Numbered from the stretch's first letter, positions 9,231 to 18,775 are shown. The stretch is 64,000 bases of DNA from JAFGAS01 sp963809875 (GCA_963809875.1 CAWELC010000005.1:558001-622000), one strand, 5' to 3'. Translations and numbers: made by a program. The notes: generated from the letters alone by a model not told the origin.

Positions 9231-9506
9231 CTAGTATTTGCGGTATCCGCCCCCACCGGTCCGGGGACCGCTCTTGGGCGGGCGGGCTTCGTCGATGCGC
9301 ATGGTTCGACCGAGAAACTCGGTACCGTTCAGCTCGTCTTTGGCTCTCTGCGCCTCCTCGGCAGTTCCCATCTCAACAAAACCGAATCCCTTGCCTTCGA
9401 TGATGTTCACGTGCTTCACCTCTCCGTACTCGGTGAACAGCTCCTGTAACTGCTCGTTCGTAACGGAATAAGTGAGGTTGCCGACGTACAGCTTGCTGCC
9501 TTGCAT
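9231..9506 (-). CDS. RNA-binding protein with a single RRM domain
   Basis: The 91-residue protein is one RNA-recognition motif plus a short Gly/Arg tail. RNP2 is K-L-Y-V-G-N-L at residues 5-11, and RNP1 is K-G-F-G-F-V-E-M at about 39-46. These aromatic residues stack on RNA bases. The C-terminus GPRTGGGGYRKY is a short RGG-like tail. Bacterial single-RRM proteins of this type (Rbp) are widespread in cyanobacteria and deltaproteobacteria and are often cold-induced. The RBS GGAGG sits eight bases before the ATG. A strong terminator follows. Confidence 0.93.
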   Translation of the reverse strand: MQGSKLYVGNLTYSVTNEQLQELFTEYGEVKHVNIIEGKGFGFVEMGTAEEAQRAKDELNGTEFLGRTMRIDEARPPKSGPRTGGGGYRKY

Positions 9507-10288
9507 GGTTTCCTCCGTGAGTGTTCTTCTTTTATCTCCGGTTCAATAATGTTAGGCGTGAGGCAGCAACTCAAAAAAAATGAATGACCGCATGAAGGTA
9601 CCTTACGTATGAGAACATTATTAAACACAAGAGAATGCCAAACACCGTTATAGAAAGACTAGGGAACCTTCTGAACCACCTCCTTTGGCCAATCCAAGAT
9701 TTACATATAATGGCTATAGTATCGACGATATATGGAGCGAATCGTATCCGCCGGCCATATTCGTATTGGTTCTTCGCTTAATCCATCCGGAACGGGAGTG
9801 GCAGGAAGACGCGGCGTGCGCGGCTTCGTATCCGTAATTAAAGGGGAAGGAGGAGGATGATCCGAAATATGCGTGTTGAACGAATCGTGGGGAATACAAT
9901 ACGGTTTATTCCGGAAATGGTGACGATAATATTGAGGACATTTTTTTGGCGTGAGTGTTTGATCGAGAGTCGAAGGCTGTGGGCAGGAGCGAAAAATAAT
10001 GAAGAAACATTCATGCTCGCGGTCTAAACGCCTAAAAAAACCGTCCGGTCTCCCTAACAGTGGCCTCATTATATTATGACGTAGAGGGAAGTCAACAATT
10101 TTTTTTGAAAATCTTCGTAGCTGCTAAACAAACAAGCCGGTATCTCGATGACCCGCACTACTCCGTCCGGGCCCCAATTGCGCCCTCAGGACTGCATCGG
10201 GGTCCCCTGCTTGGCGGAAGAAGGCCGGCCGACCAACAGCCTGGAGCAAAAAAACGTTTGACATCGGCGCTGCGGTGATGTAAAAATA
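9507..10288. other. AT-richer intergenic region without a supported gene
   Basis: About 780 bases separate the RRM gene from the TetR operator. The base composition is more AT-rich than the flanks. An AAAGGAGGTGG on the minus strand near 9680 looks like a ribosome site but is not followed by a credible frame. A 122-codon minus-strand frame (9701-10069) has His/Pro/Tyr-rich composition and no recognisable fold. The region may hold a long 5' leader for the RRM gene. I see no clear RNA gene. Confidence 0.4.
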
Positions 10289-10304
10289 TACCAACTAGTT
10301 GGTA
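10289..10304. promoter_or_regulatory. Perfect 16-bp palindrome, probable TetR operator
   Basis: TACCAACTAGTTGGTA is a perfect inverted repeat 56 bases before the TetR gene start. Its size and position are those expected of an autoregulatory TetR-family operator. The link to the adjacent regulator is inference. Confidence 0.75.
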
Positions 10305-10359
10305 CAATAGATGGAACTAATAGTAGTCCGTATCATCGCCTCAAGAAAGAGGGCTCAGC

Positions 10360-10953
10360 ATGGCGCTTAAAAAGGGAGATCAGACAAAAGAGCGCATCGT
10401 CCGCGCGGCCACCCGGCTCATCCATAGCCGGGGGTACAAGAACACGTCACTGGACGATATCTTTGCCGAATCGGGCGTCAACAAGGGGAGCTTCTACTTC
10501 CACTTCTCGGGCAAGGACGAGCTCGTAAACGCGGTCATCGACCGCTTCTTCGGCGGTATCGAGCGCCGCCTGGTCCTTCTCTTCGGCGGAGAGGGGACCT
10601 CCCTGCAGAAGCTTTCCGCATACTTTGAAGGCCTGGCTTACCTCATGGAGCGGTCCGGCTGCTCGGGCGGCTGCCTCCTCGGTAATCTGACGCTCGAGGT
10701 CTCTGACTGGCACCAGGAATTCCGCGGTCACCTGTCGGCATGCTTCGACCGCATGAACGGTCTGCTGACCGGGGTAATTGCCGAAGGGCAGCGCTCGGGG
10801 GAGGTGCGGACCGACCGGCCCGCTGAAGAGCTGGCCGCGTTCGTCATTGCGCTCATTGAGGGCGCACTCATGCTGGCGCGTGTAAGGAAAGAAATAGAAC
10901 CTCTTCGGGTGCTTTCCCGCGACGCCCTGGCGTTTCTGAAAGCCGACAATTAA
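10360..10953 (+). CDS. TetR/AcrR family transcriptional regulator
   Basis: The 197-residue protein has an N-terminal helix-turn-helix. It starts KERIVRAATRLIHSRGYKNTSLDDIFAESGV and ends with the recognition-helix pattern NKGSFYFHFSGKDEL (residues about 40-55). The ligand-binding C-terminal domain contains a CSGGCLLGNLTLE block typical of the AcrR-type subgroup that senses small electrophiles or lipophilic compounds. Start ATG follows AGAGGG. A perfect palindrome lies 56 bases upstream, and the next gene (Fe-S protein) starts 60 bases downstream, so regulator and Fe-S gene probably form one autoregulated unit. The ligand is unknown. Confidence 0.93.
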   Translation: MALKKGDQTKERIVRAATRLIHSRGYKNTSLDDIFAESGVNKGSFYFHFSGKDELVNAVIDRFFGGIERRLVLLFGGEGTSLQKLSAYFEGLAYLMERSGCSGGCLLGNLTLEVSDWHQEFRGHLSACFDRMNGLLTGVIAEGQRSGEVRTDRPAEELAAFVIALIEGALMLARVRKEIEPLRVLSRDALAFLKADN

Positions 10954-11012
10954 TCCCGCGTCACCGCAGGCGCGGGTGACCGATTACTCAACCTCATCAC
11001 AGGAGAAATCGT

Positions 11013-12060
11013 ATGTCGCGCGATGTGTACGTCAAACTGTCCCAGTACCTCGATATGGCGCCGATCGGCGCGCCGCTGACCGACGACCTGATCGCCATCC
11101 TCGAGATCCTCTACACGCCCGAGGAGGCCGAGCTCGCCGCCAAGCTTCCGTTTTTCAACGCCGATTTCGCGACGCCTCGTTCAGAGCACCGGAATGGATG
11201 AGCAAACGCTCAAGGAGATGCTGGTGCGCATGGCCAAGAAGGGCACCGTTTTCATGAGCGAGAAGGGAAAGTTCCGTCTGCTGCCGACGATGGTCGGGTT
11301 TTCAGAGACCCCCTTCTGGCCGGGAAAGCGCACCGAGAAAACCGAGAAGCTCGCCCGCCACTGGGTCGGTTATCTCAACGAGGCTTTTTCAAAAGAAATC
11401 GGCGACCGCTTGACCCCGTCGGTGCGGGTGGTGCCGGTGGGAGAGTCGATCGAGTCCGGGGCAACGGTAACCCCGAATGAAAAGGTCGATGAGCTCATGG
11501 ACGGGCTCAACTATTTCGCCGTCGCCCACTGTCCGTGCCGCCAGATGGCGTCGTATTCCGGTGAGTCACACTGCGACCACTCCACCGAGAACTGCTTTCA
11601 CTTCGGCTCGATGGCTAAATATATGGTCACGATGGGTATGGCCCGGGAGATAACCCGGGACGAGGCGAAGAAAATGATCGCCGCCGCCCACGAGGAGGGG
11701 CTTGTCCATATGGCCGACAACTACGGGCCGAACATCTCGACGATGTGTTCCTGCTGCGGCGACTGCTGCGTCTTCATGCGGACGCGGAAGAAGACCGGGT
11801 TCAAGAATGCCTTCGCCGACTCAAACTACGTGATGCGGGTTGACGCCGATCTCTGCACCGGCTGCGGTACGTGCGAGGAACGCTGCCCGGTTGGGGCGAT
11901 AACGACCGATGACGTCTCGGTCGTCGATACGGATAAGTGCATCGGGTGCGGCGTCTGCTATCCGACCTGCCCGTCGGAGGCGATTTCCCTGGTCGACCGG
12001 CCCGGCCGCAAGGAGATACTCGGCGTCAAGGAGTTTGTCGAAGCCTTCATGAAGGGGTAA
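11013..12060 (+). CDS. 4Fe-4S dicluster protein with N-terminal winged helix, frameshifted
   Basis: The repaired product is 348 aa. Residues 1-75 look like a winged-helix domain (PIGAPLTDDLIAILEILYTPEEA, then GMDEQTLKEMLVRMAKKGTVF). A middle domain follows with C-P-C-R-Q near residue 170 and a dense Cys motif M-C-S-C-C-G-D-C-C near 245. The protein ends with two ferredoxin motifs, CTGCGTCEERCP and CIGCGVCYPTCP, each binding a [4Fe-4S] cluster. A single extra base at about 11175 splits the frame between DFAT and LVQSTGMDEQ. Such proteins probably pass electrons to an unidentified partner. The location behind a TetR gene suggests inducible expression. Confidence 0.85.
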
Positions 12061-12094
12061 AAAGAGTGCCGGACTCGGCCAATAGAGTCCGGCA
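12059..12094 (-). terminator. Terminator after the MATE gene
   Basis: The 10-bp stem TGCCGGACTC / GAGTCCGGCA (12067-12076, 12085-12094) is followed on the minus strand by CTCTTTTTAC. It may also act for the convergent Fe-S gene. Confidence 0.7.
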
Positions 12095-12103
12095 GACTCG
12101 ACT

Positions 12104-13486
12104 TCAAACACCCGTTTTCGAGACCACCCGCGTTCCATCCTTCACGCAAAGCTCATCGCGAAGGCAGATGTACCGGAACAGGAATATCGCGGCAAGCCCG
12201 GTGACGATGTTGGTGACGGCAATCCCACCGATCATCCCCGGCAGGCCCAGCAGGATCGTCCCCGCGTAGGCGAGCGGAAAATAAAATAAGACTACTCGCG
12301 AGACGTTGAGGCCCGCCGATATGAGAGGCCGGCCCATGGCGTTGAACGTCCCCGAGATGAGCTGGAAGATCCCCTGTGTCGAAAGGCCGGCCGGCATGAT
12401 CCAGAGATAGTACATGATATAGCGAATGACCGACTCGTCAGCGGAAAAGAGCCGGGCGATTGGACGAGCAAAGGCGATGAAGACTGCCCAGCAGAAGAGC
12501 CCCCACCAGAAGGTAAAGAGGTTACTCTTATTCTGCGCCTCGTGGACCCGCGAGAACGCCCGTGCTCCCCAGTTCTGTCCGACGAAGGGGACCAGCGCGG
12601 TCGAAAGCCCGATGATGACCACAAAGGCGAACGATTCTATCCGCAGGCCGGCCCCCACCGCTGCCACGCCCTCCGGCCCGAAACGGGAGGCAAGCCAGGT
12701 TATGTAAGCCATGGAGAAGGGAAAGAGGAGGTTCGTGCCCGTAGACGGGATCCCGATCCTGAGTATCTCGCCCCAGGAGTGCCGAACTTCGGCAAACGAG
12801 AGCCCGGAAAACTCAACCATGTGCAGGCGGCGGACCAGGAATCCCACGATGAGCGCAAGAGAGACTCCCTGAGAGATCACCGTGGCGATGGCGGCGCCGG
12901 CAAGCTCCAGTCGCGGGAATCCAAAGAGACCATAAATCATGATCGGGTCCAGGATCACATTCAGGAGGGCTGCCGTCACCATGATAACGCCCGGTATCCT
13001 CGTCTCCCCGGTTGCGCGAATCGCGCTGCTTGCCACCATCGAGACGACGATAGTGGGGACGCCCAGGTACCAGATGACCATGTACCGGCTGATGAGGGGT
13101 ATGATATCGGGGGTCGCCCCCAGGGCGGTGAAAATCGGTCGTATCGTCAGCAGGCCGGCGGCGACAAACGCTACCGAGACCAACAGGCCCAGGAGGATAC
13201 TCGTTGTGGCCAGCCTCTTAATCGCGTCGGTGTCGTGCTTCCCGTAGGCCTGAGAAATGACCGCGGCGGCCCCCATCGAGATGCCCACGGTAACGCTGAT
13301 GATGAGCATCGCCACCGGAAAGGTGAAGCTCATGGCCGCCAGGGGAATGGTCCCAAGCTGTGCGACAAAAAGCGCATCGACAAGGTTGAAGGATATGGTG
13401 GCCGCGAAACCGGCCACCATCGGGATGGTCAGGCGAATCAGGGTCTTGCCGATGGGGCCGGTGGTCAAGTCGTTCTTGATTTCCAT
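12104..13486 (-). CDS. MATE family efflux transporter
   Basis: The 460-residue integral membrane protein has 12 predicted helices in two six-helix halves, as in MATE cation antiporters. The start MEIKNDLTTGPIGKTLIRLTIPMVAGFAA is typical, as are LFVAQLGTIPLAAMSFTFP in helix 2 and the second-half counterpart VGAGLRIESFAFVVIIGLSTALVPFVGQNWGA. It would export organic cations or drugs using a Na+ or H+ gradient across the inner membrane. Length is normal. Convergent with the Fe-S protein, and nothing nearby indicates its substrate. Confidence 0.92.
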   Translation of the reverse strand: MEIKNDLTTGPIGKTLIRLTIPMVAGFAATISFNLVDALFVAQLGTIPLAAMSFTFPVAMLIISVTVGISMGAAAVISQAYGKHDTDAIKRLATTSILLGLLVSVAFVAAGLLTIRPIFTALGATPDIIPLISRYMVIWYLGVPTIVVSMVASSAIRATGETRIPGVIMVTAALLNVILDPIMIYGLFGFPRLELAGAAIATVISQGVSLALIVGFLVRRLHMVEFSGLSFAEVRHSWGEILRIGIPSTGTNLLFPFSMAYITWLASRFGPEGVAAVGAGLRIESFAFVVIIGLSTALVPFVGQNWGARAFSRVHEAQNKSNLFTFWWGLFCWAVFIAFARPIARLFSADESVIRYIMYYLWIMPAGLSTQGIFQLISGTFNAMGRPLISAGLNVSRVVLFYFPLAYAGTILLGLPGMIGGIAVTNIVTGLAAIFLFRYICLRDELCVKDGTRVVSKTGV

Positions 13487-13489
13487 GAG

Positions 13490-13846
13490 AGCGGGAGTCC
13501 TTATTAAAATATGGCCCCGAACCGAAGAAACGGGGCATCATCTTTCCGTCCTTTGATATCAATAATATCATGGATCCGAAGCGCGGGCAAATCGAGTTTC
13601 CCGCGTGGGTCAGCGAGCCTTAGAGAGGATAACAGGCACGGCCGACCGGTTGGTATAGCCGTGGGGCGCCCTGATTAAACGGGAACACGCGGCGGCCTTG
13701 ACCCAAGCTCCGCGACGGGAATGATTCGGCTCATCCGGCGGGGAGCTGCGGAGACCCCACGCGATGCGCTCCGCTGCGGTCAACAGAGGCAACAAAGCGA
13801 TGGGGGGCCGCCGGCCCCCCATACAATTTCTCCGCTTCACCCGGAA
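13490..13846. other. Intergenic region with one strong hairpin
   Basis: No supported gene is seen between the MATE gene and the glycyl radical enzyme gene. A perfect 10-bp stem (ATGGGGGGCC / GGCCCCCCAT, 13800-13822, 3-base loop) lies 25 bases beyond the end of the glycyl radical enzyme gene. It may terminate or stabilise that transcript. It lacks a T tract. Confidence 0.45.
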
Positions 13847-16234
13847 TTAACTCCCCGCGCGGGACAAAAGGCAGGTTCGCTCTATGATCTCGTCCTGCAT
13901 CTCGGGCACGAGGTCATGAAAGTATGCCGAATATCCCGAGACCCGAACAAGAAGGTTGGGATAGGCGCCCGGATCCCGCTGAGCCGCTCGGAGGACGTCG
14001 GCATCCACAACGTTTGTCTGAATCTGCATCCCGCCACTGTCGAAATAGGTCGTGATGATATCCCCCAACAGCTTGGCGCCCCGTTCCCCCGCAAGTGTCG
14101 ATCCGTCGAACTTAACGTTGAAGTTTACCCCGTTGGCGATTCGGGTAAAATCGATCCGCTTGACCGAATTGATGAGGGCCGTGGGACCCGTTCGGTCCAT
14201 GCCGTTGCCGGGTGAAATTCCCGAGGCGAACGGCTCCCCCTTGACGCGTCCGTTGGGGAGGGCCCCGGTCACCTGTCCGAAATAGTTGTGCGCGGTTACC
14301 GAATAGAGCCCGGGGACATAGGCGCCCCCCCGGGTGTTGGTGTGACGGTGAAGAATATCCGTAAACGTATCAACCACCCAGACCGTCCAGCGATCGACCG
14401 TTTCGACGTCGTTACCGAACTTCGGGAGCAGCCTCAGGTAGGCCCTGACCCGCTCGGCGGAGAGGCCGTCTTTCAGGTGGGCGATAAGCTCGGTCATGGT
14501 GAGCTTCCCGTCCGTAAAGACCGCCCGCTCAATGGCCGAAAGGGAATCACCGACATCGGCGGGACCGACGCACTGGATGCCCGAGAAGTTATAGCGGGCG
14601 CCTCCGGCCGTAGAACAGCTTCCCGACTCGATGCAGCCCGCCAAAAGCATACTCGTGAGGGGTGTGGGATGATGGCGGCGATTGGCAAGCTCGATGGCCT
14701 TGAGGTCGGTGATCAGCCGGGACAGCCCATGCGCAAGTTGGGCCTCAAAAGCCTCTGCGACGTCGTCAATGGAGGTCATGGCCGAGGCGGGCCTTGTGCG
14801 GACGCCGGAGCGGACCGGCGACCCGAATCGCCTGCCCTCGTTGAGCGCAAGCTCAAGCATGAGGGGGACATTAAAGATCGCGGCGTCGGTGGACGAAAAG
14901 CTCTTTCCCTGGCTCACCGGCTCCACGCACCCCACGGCCGTATAGTCCCGCGCGTCCTGGACCGCGTAGCCGTGCCGGGTCATGGTCTTAATGATGACAT
15001 CGTCGTTGTAAAGGGCAGGGGAATTGCTGCCTCCCGACAGGATACGGCAGATGGTATCTCGATATCGCTTCGGGGAGTCTTTATGGATGCGGGCATGGTA
15101 GTTGGGCTGGCGCATCCTGAGCTCGTCCATGACTTCCAGGAAGATATAGGTGAGCTCATTGGTGGAGTCACTGCCGTCACGGTTTTTGCCGCCGACCGTG
15201 ACCACCTGTCCGTTGAACATCCCCCCGTGGAATCGGGTGATCCGCCTCGAGAAGACCGGGACGATCTCCGACATCTTGATGGAAAAGGCCGCGATAAGCT
15301 CCTTGGCGCCCTGTCTGGTGAGTGTCCGGGACGCGACGTCCTTCTCATAAAACGGCGACAGATAGTGATCCATCCTGCCGGGGCAGACGGAGTTGTCCAG
15401 GCTCTCCAGATTCATCGCGATCTGAGCAAAGAAGAGAGACTGGACGGCCTCGTGGAGGTTTCTTGCCCCTTTACGGGGCACGCGCCGGCAAACTTCGGCG
15501 ATAGAAAGCAGCTCCCGTTTTCGAACAGGGTCCGGCTCGGTCTCGGCCGTCCTCTCGGCCAGGACGGCGTACCGGAGGCCGAATTCCGACAGGGCGTCAC
15601 AGACGATCCTCACCCCCTCGTAAAAATTCCATGCGTCGCTCTCTTTGGGTACCCGGGCCTGAAAGGAGACGGCGTCCTGTTTTATCCCGTCGGCGCCCAC
15701 CGTAACGAGCCGCTCGTAATCGGGGGCGACATGGGAGATCCCGCCTGATTCGTTGATGATATAGAAGTGGGCGCGCAGCTGGTCGATGATGAAGCGCAGC
15801 TTCTTGACGGGGTTCCTGTAGGCCTTGAAGGAGACGAATCTGAACGCCCAAAAGGGAATCGTAGCCAGGAGGCTCCACGTGTCTTTCCTGGATATCCTGA
15901 GCGGGCTTGTTTCCCGGGTGGAGAACCGAAAGACGTCTTCGAGCACCACCACACCGGAGAGCTCCGGATAGAGGGAGCCCCCGACCCGTTTGCTCGAGAA
16001 ATTGCCGACGACCAGCTCGTCGGGATAGATGGCGATGCTTTTCTTGAGGAGGACGTCGCGCAGCGCCTCGGCGATCTGGACGTGGGGAGATTTCGCGCGA
16101 TTCCTGCGTTTCTTGAAGTAGTCGGTCCAGATCAAGGCCCGCTCGGCGCAAACCGAGGGCTGTGTCGCAAGGACCGCCCGATGCAAGGCGGCGATCCGGG
16201 GGGTGGAGCCGATTGTCTGCGCCTTTTCTGTCAT
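13847..16234 (-). CDS. Glycyl radical enzyme (pyruvate formate-lyase/dehydratase superfamily)
   Basis: The 795-residue protein carries both hallmarks of a glycyl radical enzyme. The radical loop R-V-S-G-Y-S-A-Y-F lies near residue 764 with Gly767 as the radical site, and the active-site Cys436 lies in A-V-G-C-V-E-P. The GCVEP form (Cys and Glu) is shared by choline TMA-lyase and diol/glycerol dehydratase-type members and differs from pyruvate formate-lyase, which has two adjacent Cys. It therefore probably performs a C-O, C-N or C-C eliminating reaction on an unknown substrate. The enzyme needs a radical-SAM activase, and none is encoded in this window. Start ATG 16234 has GGAG six bases upstream; an ATG at 16282 is less likely. 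Confidence 0.92.
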   Translation of the reverse strand: MTEKAQTIGSTPRIAALHRAVLATQPSVCAERALIWTDYFKKRRNRAKSPHVQIAEALRDVLLKKSIAIYPDELVVGNFSSKRVGGSLYPELSGVVVLEDVFRFSTRETSPLRISRKDTWSLLATIPFWAFRFVSFKAYRNPVKKLRFIIDQLRAHFYIINESGGISHVAPDYERLVTVGADGIKQDAVSFQARVPKESDAWNFYEGVRIVCDALSEFGLRYAVLAERTAETEPDPVRKRELLSIAEVCRRVPRKGARNLHEAVQSLFFAQIAMNLESLDNSVCPGRMDHYLSPFYEKDVASRTLTRQGAKELIAAFSIKMSEIVPVFSRRITRFHGGMFNGQVVTVGGKNRDGSDSTNELTYIFLEVMDELRMRQPNYHARIHKDSPKRYRDTICRILSGGSNSPALYNDDVIIKTMTRHGYAVQDARDYTAVGCVEPVSQGKSFSSTDAAIFNVPLMLELALNEGRRFGSPVRSGVRTRPASAMTSIDDVAEAFEAQLAHGLSRLITDLKAIELANRRHHPTPLTSMLLAGCIESGSCSTAGGARYNFSGIQCVGPADVGDSLSAIERAVFTDGKLTMTELIAHLKDGLSAERVRAYLRLLPKFGNDVETVDRWTVWVVDTFTDILHRHTNTRGGAYVPGLYSVTAHNYFGQVTGALPNGRVKGEPFASGISPGNGMDRTGPTALINSVKRIDFTRIANGVNFNVKFDGSTLAGERGAKLLGDIITTYFDSGGMQIQTNVVDADVLRAAQRDPGAYPNLLVRVSGYSAYFHDLVPEMQDEIIERTCLLSRAGS

Positions 16235-16278
16235 GGTAACTCCGCTGTCGTTGGTTATCGTTCGTTTCAAAACGCGTC

Positions 16279-17121
16279 TCAAAACTTCTCCCGGTCACTT
16301 TTCAGCTCAAAGGCCGAGTCGGAAAGCCCCACGTTGACTTTCAATTCGCGGAACCGATACTCTTCCCAGAGCTCACCGTTCTGACCGTACGCCGCGAAGT
16401 ACCGGGGGAGGTCCAGACTCTCGTCGATTCCAAAGACCGACCTCGGCGCATAATAGGGTTTTCCCTCACCGTAGGGTGTAGTGATGACGATTCTCCTGAG
16501 CGCCGTCCCGAAAACCGAAACCGTCCCGGAATCGAGAACGGTAACGGCATCCTCCGGGTGAGACTCCGCGTATCGTATACTCTTGTCGACGGACTCTAAC
16601 ATAAAGATCAGTGAAGACTTGTCGATGGGGTGCCTCGTATAATCCAGCGACCGCTCGGAGCCCGGCTCAAGCGAAAACACGAGCGCGCCGAGAGCGCCCG
16701 ACAGGTGGGCGGTCAGCTTATTGTCATTGTACCCTTCTCTGAAAGCAACCTCCATGTCTTTGTTGACCCGGCCGATCCATTTAATGTAGACAGAGTTGGG
16801 TCGCTTGAATCTATAGGTGATGATCTCCTCGGGCCTCAGCACGTCCTTTATTCGCTGTCTCTGGTGTATAACGGCCGTATAGTCGGTGACGCCCTCCTCG
16901 GCCCGGACCAGTCGCTTTATGACGTCGGACGCACTCAATGATTCGGCAGAAAGCGGCGCCCCGTGGAACAGCATCGTCGCCTGAAGAAGCGCGAAAAGAA
17001 GGATCGCCCGCCTCAGCGCAATCCTTAATCCGGCAGGGGCTTCTTTTCTAAAAAATGGCGCACGTCCGATTTCCCCGCACCGCGCCTTTGTGTCACTTCT
17101 TTGGGAGCGTAATGACGACAT
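16279..17121 (-). CDS. DUF1571 periplasmic protein (LolA-like fold)
   Basis: The C-terminal 210 residues match the DUF1571 pattern: YTAVIHQRQRIKDVLRPEE, then YRFKRPNSVYIKWIG, then GYNDNKLTAHLSG and later LRRIVITTPYG. This family has a half-barrel fold related to the lipoprotein carrier LolA and is probably periplasmic. A signal peptide is visible (ALRRAILLFALLQATMLFHGAPLSA). The true start is uncertain: the first ATG (17121) overlaps the histidine kinase end by 29 bases and gives a long cytoplasmic extension before the signal. It follows the pilus genes on the same strand and may be co-transcribed, but no pilus role is known. Confidence 0.8.
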   Translation of the reverse strand: MSSLRSQRSDTKARCGEIGRAPFFRKEAPAGLRIALRRAILLFALLQATMLFHGAPLSAESLSASDVIKRLVRAEEGVTDYTAVIHQRQRIKDVLRPEEIITYRFKRPNSVYIKWIGRVNKDMEVAFREGYNDNKLTAHLSGALGALVFSLEPGSERSLDYTRHPIDKSSLIFMLESVDKSIRYAESHPEDAVTVLDSGTVSVFGTALRRIVITTPYGEGKPYYAPRSVFGIDESLDLPRYFAAYGQNGELWEEYRFRELKVNVGLSDSAFELKSDREKF

Positions 17122-18775
17122 CGGTCCCCTTTCCTTCCTGGCTGGCTACGTCCACGGAGCCCCCGTGAGCCTCGATGATCAGTTTCACCGTCGGGAGTCC
17201 CAGGCCGGTGCCTCCATCCTTGGTGGAGAAGAAAGGGTCAAAGATCAGTGGCTTGATCCCGCTTTCGATCCCCGTGCCGCTATCGGAAACGGATACGGAG
17301 ACTACCCCGTCTTTCGTGGAGGTCGTCCCTTTCATCGTAATCGCGATATGTCCGCCGTCGGCCATGGCGTCTCCTGCATTGAGGAGGAGGTTCCAGAAGA
17401 CCTGCTTGAGCTGCATGAAGTCTCCGACGATTGACGTGTCGCCGTAAAACTCCGTCGCGATGCTGACGCCGGCGCTCCCCTTCGGGGTGTTCTTGAAAAC
17501 CGTTATCGTTTCGTCAATGACCTTTCTGAGATCGACCGTTTCCCTTTTCACGGTCAGGGGTCGCGCGTACATCAGAAAATTCGTGATCAGGTGGTTGAGG
17601 CGCTCGATCTCCTTAAGAACGATGTCCATGAGATCCCGATTGGAGCCCGAAAGCAACAACTCCTTTCTCAACAGCTGGATGGACGCGCTCATGGAGCCGA
17701 GGGGGTTTCTGATCTCGTGGGCAAGATTGGCGGCGAGCTTGCCGAGGTTTGCCAGTGTATCGTTTCTCTTTATTTCCTCTTCCATTTCCTTGAGGTGGGT
17801 AATGTCCTGAAAGAGGATGATTCTCCCTACCTGCTCGTTTCGCGAGTTCTTGAAGGGGGAAACGGAAAAGCCGAGGATATACTGTTTTCCTTTGTCCGAA
17901 ATGAATTCCTTGGTCCAGCGGTTCAGGCCACCGGACGTCTGGACCCCCTCTTTTTTCGTGATGTCTCTCAAAATACCGGGTATGACATCGTCGATCGGGG
18001 ACAGGTAGACCTCCCGCAGCGTTTTTCCGGTGATGACCTCCGCCTGGCGGTTAAACGAGATGATGCGTCCCAGCCTGTCGACGGTGGTCAGCCCGGTCTG
18101 GATATTCTGGATGATATTGTTGTTGAGTATCTTCAGCTCTTCAAAGTCGATCCTTTTTTCTATCAGCTCCTCGCCGGTCTTCTTGACCTGCTCGGAGAGA
18201 TAGCCCGAGAGGAACGCGACGATGTAGAAAGCGACGATATTGATAAATATGTTGTAGAAGACATAGCTTTCGTTGTAGTTGGGGTGAACTCCAACGATCG
18301 TGGCGGGGATAAGCCCGTAATAGTCCAGGTCCACCATCACGCCGTAGAGTATCCCCGACAGGGAGGCCGTCAGGAAACCGCCGGGGCGGTACAGGATAAT
18401 ACTTGCGCTGATGATCGACAGGATGAACAGGAACGAGAAGATGCTCTCTACCGCGCCGGTAATAAAGACCATCCCGGTGATGACCAGGACATCGAAAAAA
18501 AGCTGGAGGTACGCAATAGCGGTGATGTATTTTTCCGCGAACTTTATCAGGAGTATGTAGATACCGGTCAGGAAGTAGGTGAGGCCGATCAGGAAGTAGA
18601 GATAGACCAGCTGGGGAGCGATGAACTGCCCGTTTTCCGAGTACTGGAAGATCACCGAGCCGCCCAGGAGCACCGAGACGATCAGGACGCGGAAGAACAT
18701 GAATATCTCGATGTTCTTCTTCAGGTTAGTGTTTTTAAGTTTCTTTTTATCGGTGGGCATATGGGGCCTGGTCAC
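17093..18775 (-). CDS. PAS-containing sensor histidine kinase (PilS-like)
   Basis: This 560-residue kinase has an N-terminal block of about six transmembrane helices (residues 25-200), a PAS domain (ILNNNIIQNIQTGLTTVDRLGRIISFN, about 215-330) and a HisKA domain with the phospho-acceptor His in NLAHEIRNPLGS near residue 355. The ATPase domain shows the N box NLLLNAGDAMADGG, G1 DSGTGI and G2 GGTGLGLP. Six-helix PAS kinases next to pilB-pilT-pilC are PilS in the Geobacter-type pilus cluster, where PilS controls the sigma-54 activator PilR. No pilR gene follows here; DUF1571 takes its place. An in-frame ATG at 18760 is an alternative start. Confidence 0.88.
   Translation of the reverse strand: MTRPHMPTDKKKLKNTNLKKNIEIFMFFRVLIVSVLLGGSVIFQYSENGQFIAPQLVYLYFLIGLTYFLTGIYILLIKFAEKYITAIAYLQLFFDVLVITGMVFITGAVESIFSFLFILSIISASIILYRPGGFLTASLSGILYGVMVDLDYYGLIPATIVGVHPNYNESYVFYNIFINIVAFYIVAFLSGYLSEQVKKTGEELIEKRIDFEELKILNNNIIQNIQTGLTTVDRLGRIISFNRQAEVITGKTLREVYLSPIDDVIPGILRDITKKEGVQTSGGLNRWTKEFISDKGKQYILGFSVSPFKNSRNEQVGRIILFQDITHLKEMEEEIKRNDTLANLGKLAANLAHEIRNPLGSMSASIQLLRKELLLSGSNRDLMDIVLKEIERLNHLITNFLMYARPLTVKRETVDLRKVIDETITVFKNTPKGSAGVSIATEFYGDTSIVGDFMQLKQVFWNLLLNAGDAMADGGHIAITMKGTTSTKDGVVSVSVSDSGTGIESGIKPLIFDPFFSTKDGGTGLGLPTVKLIIEAHGGSVDVASQEGKGTDVVITLPKK

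Noticed and set aside
9701..10069. 122-codon minus-strand frame between the RRM and TetR genes
   Set aside because: Composition (His, Pro, Tyr, Arg clusters) is unlike its neighbours, there is no ribosome site, and the DNA is AT-richer.
13610..13840. 76-codon minus-strand frame beside the glycyl radical enzyme gene
   Set aside because: Arg/Pro/Ser-rich shadow-like composition, and it overlaps the hairpin downstream of the enzyme gene.
14288..15748. 486-codon plus-strand frame antisense to the glycyl radical enzyme
   Set aside because: The opposite strand has full catalytic motifs. This frame has no recognisable domain.
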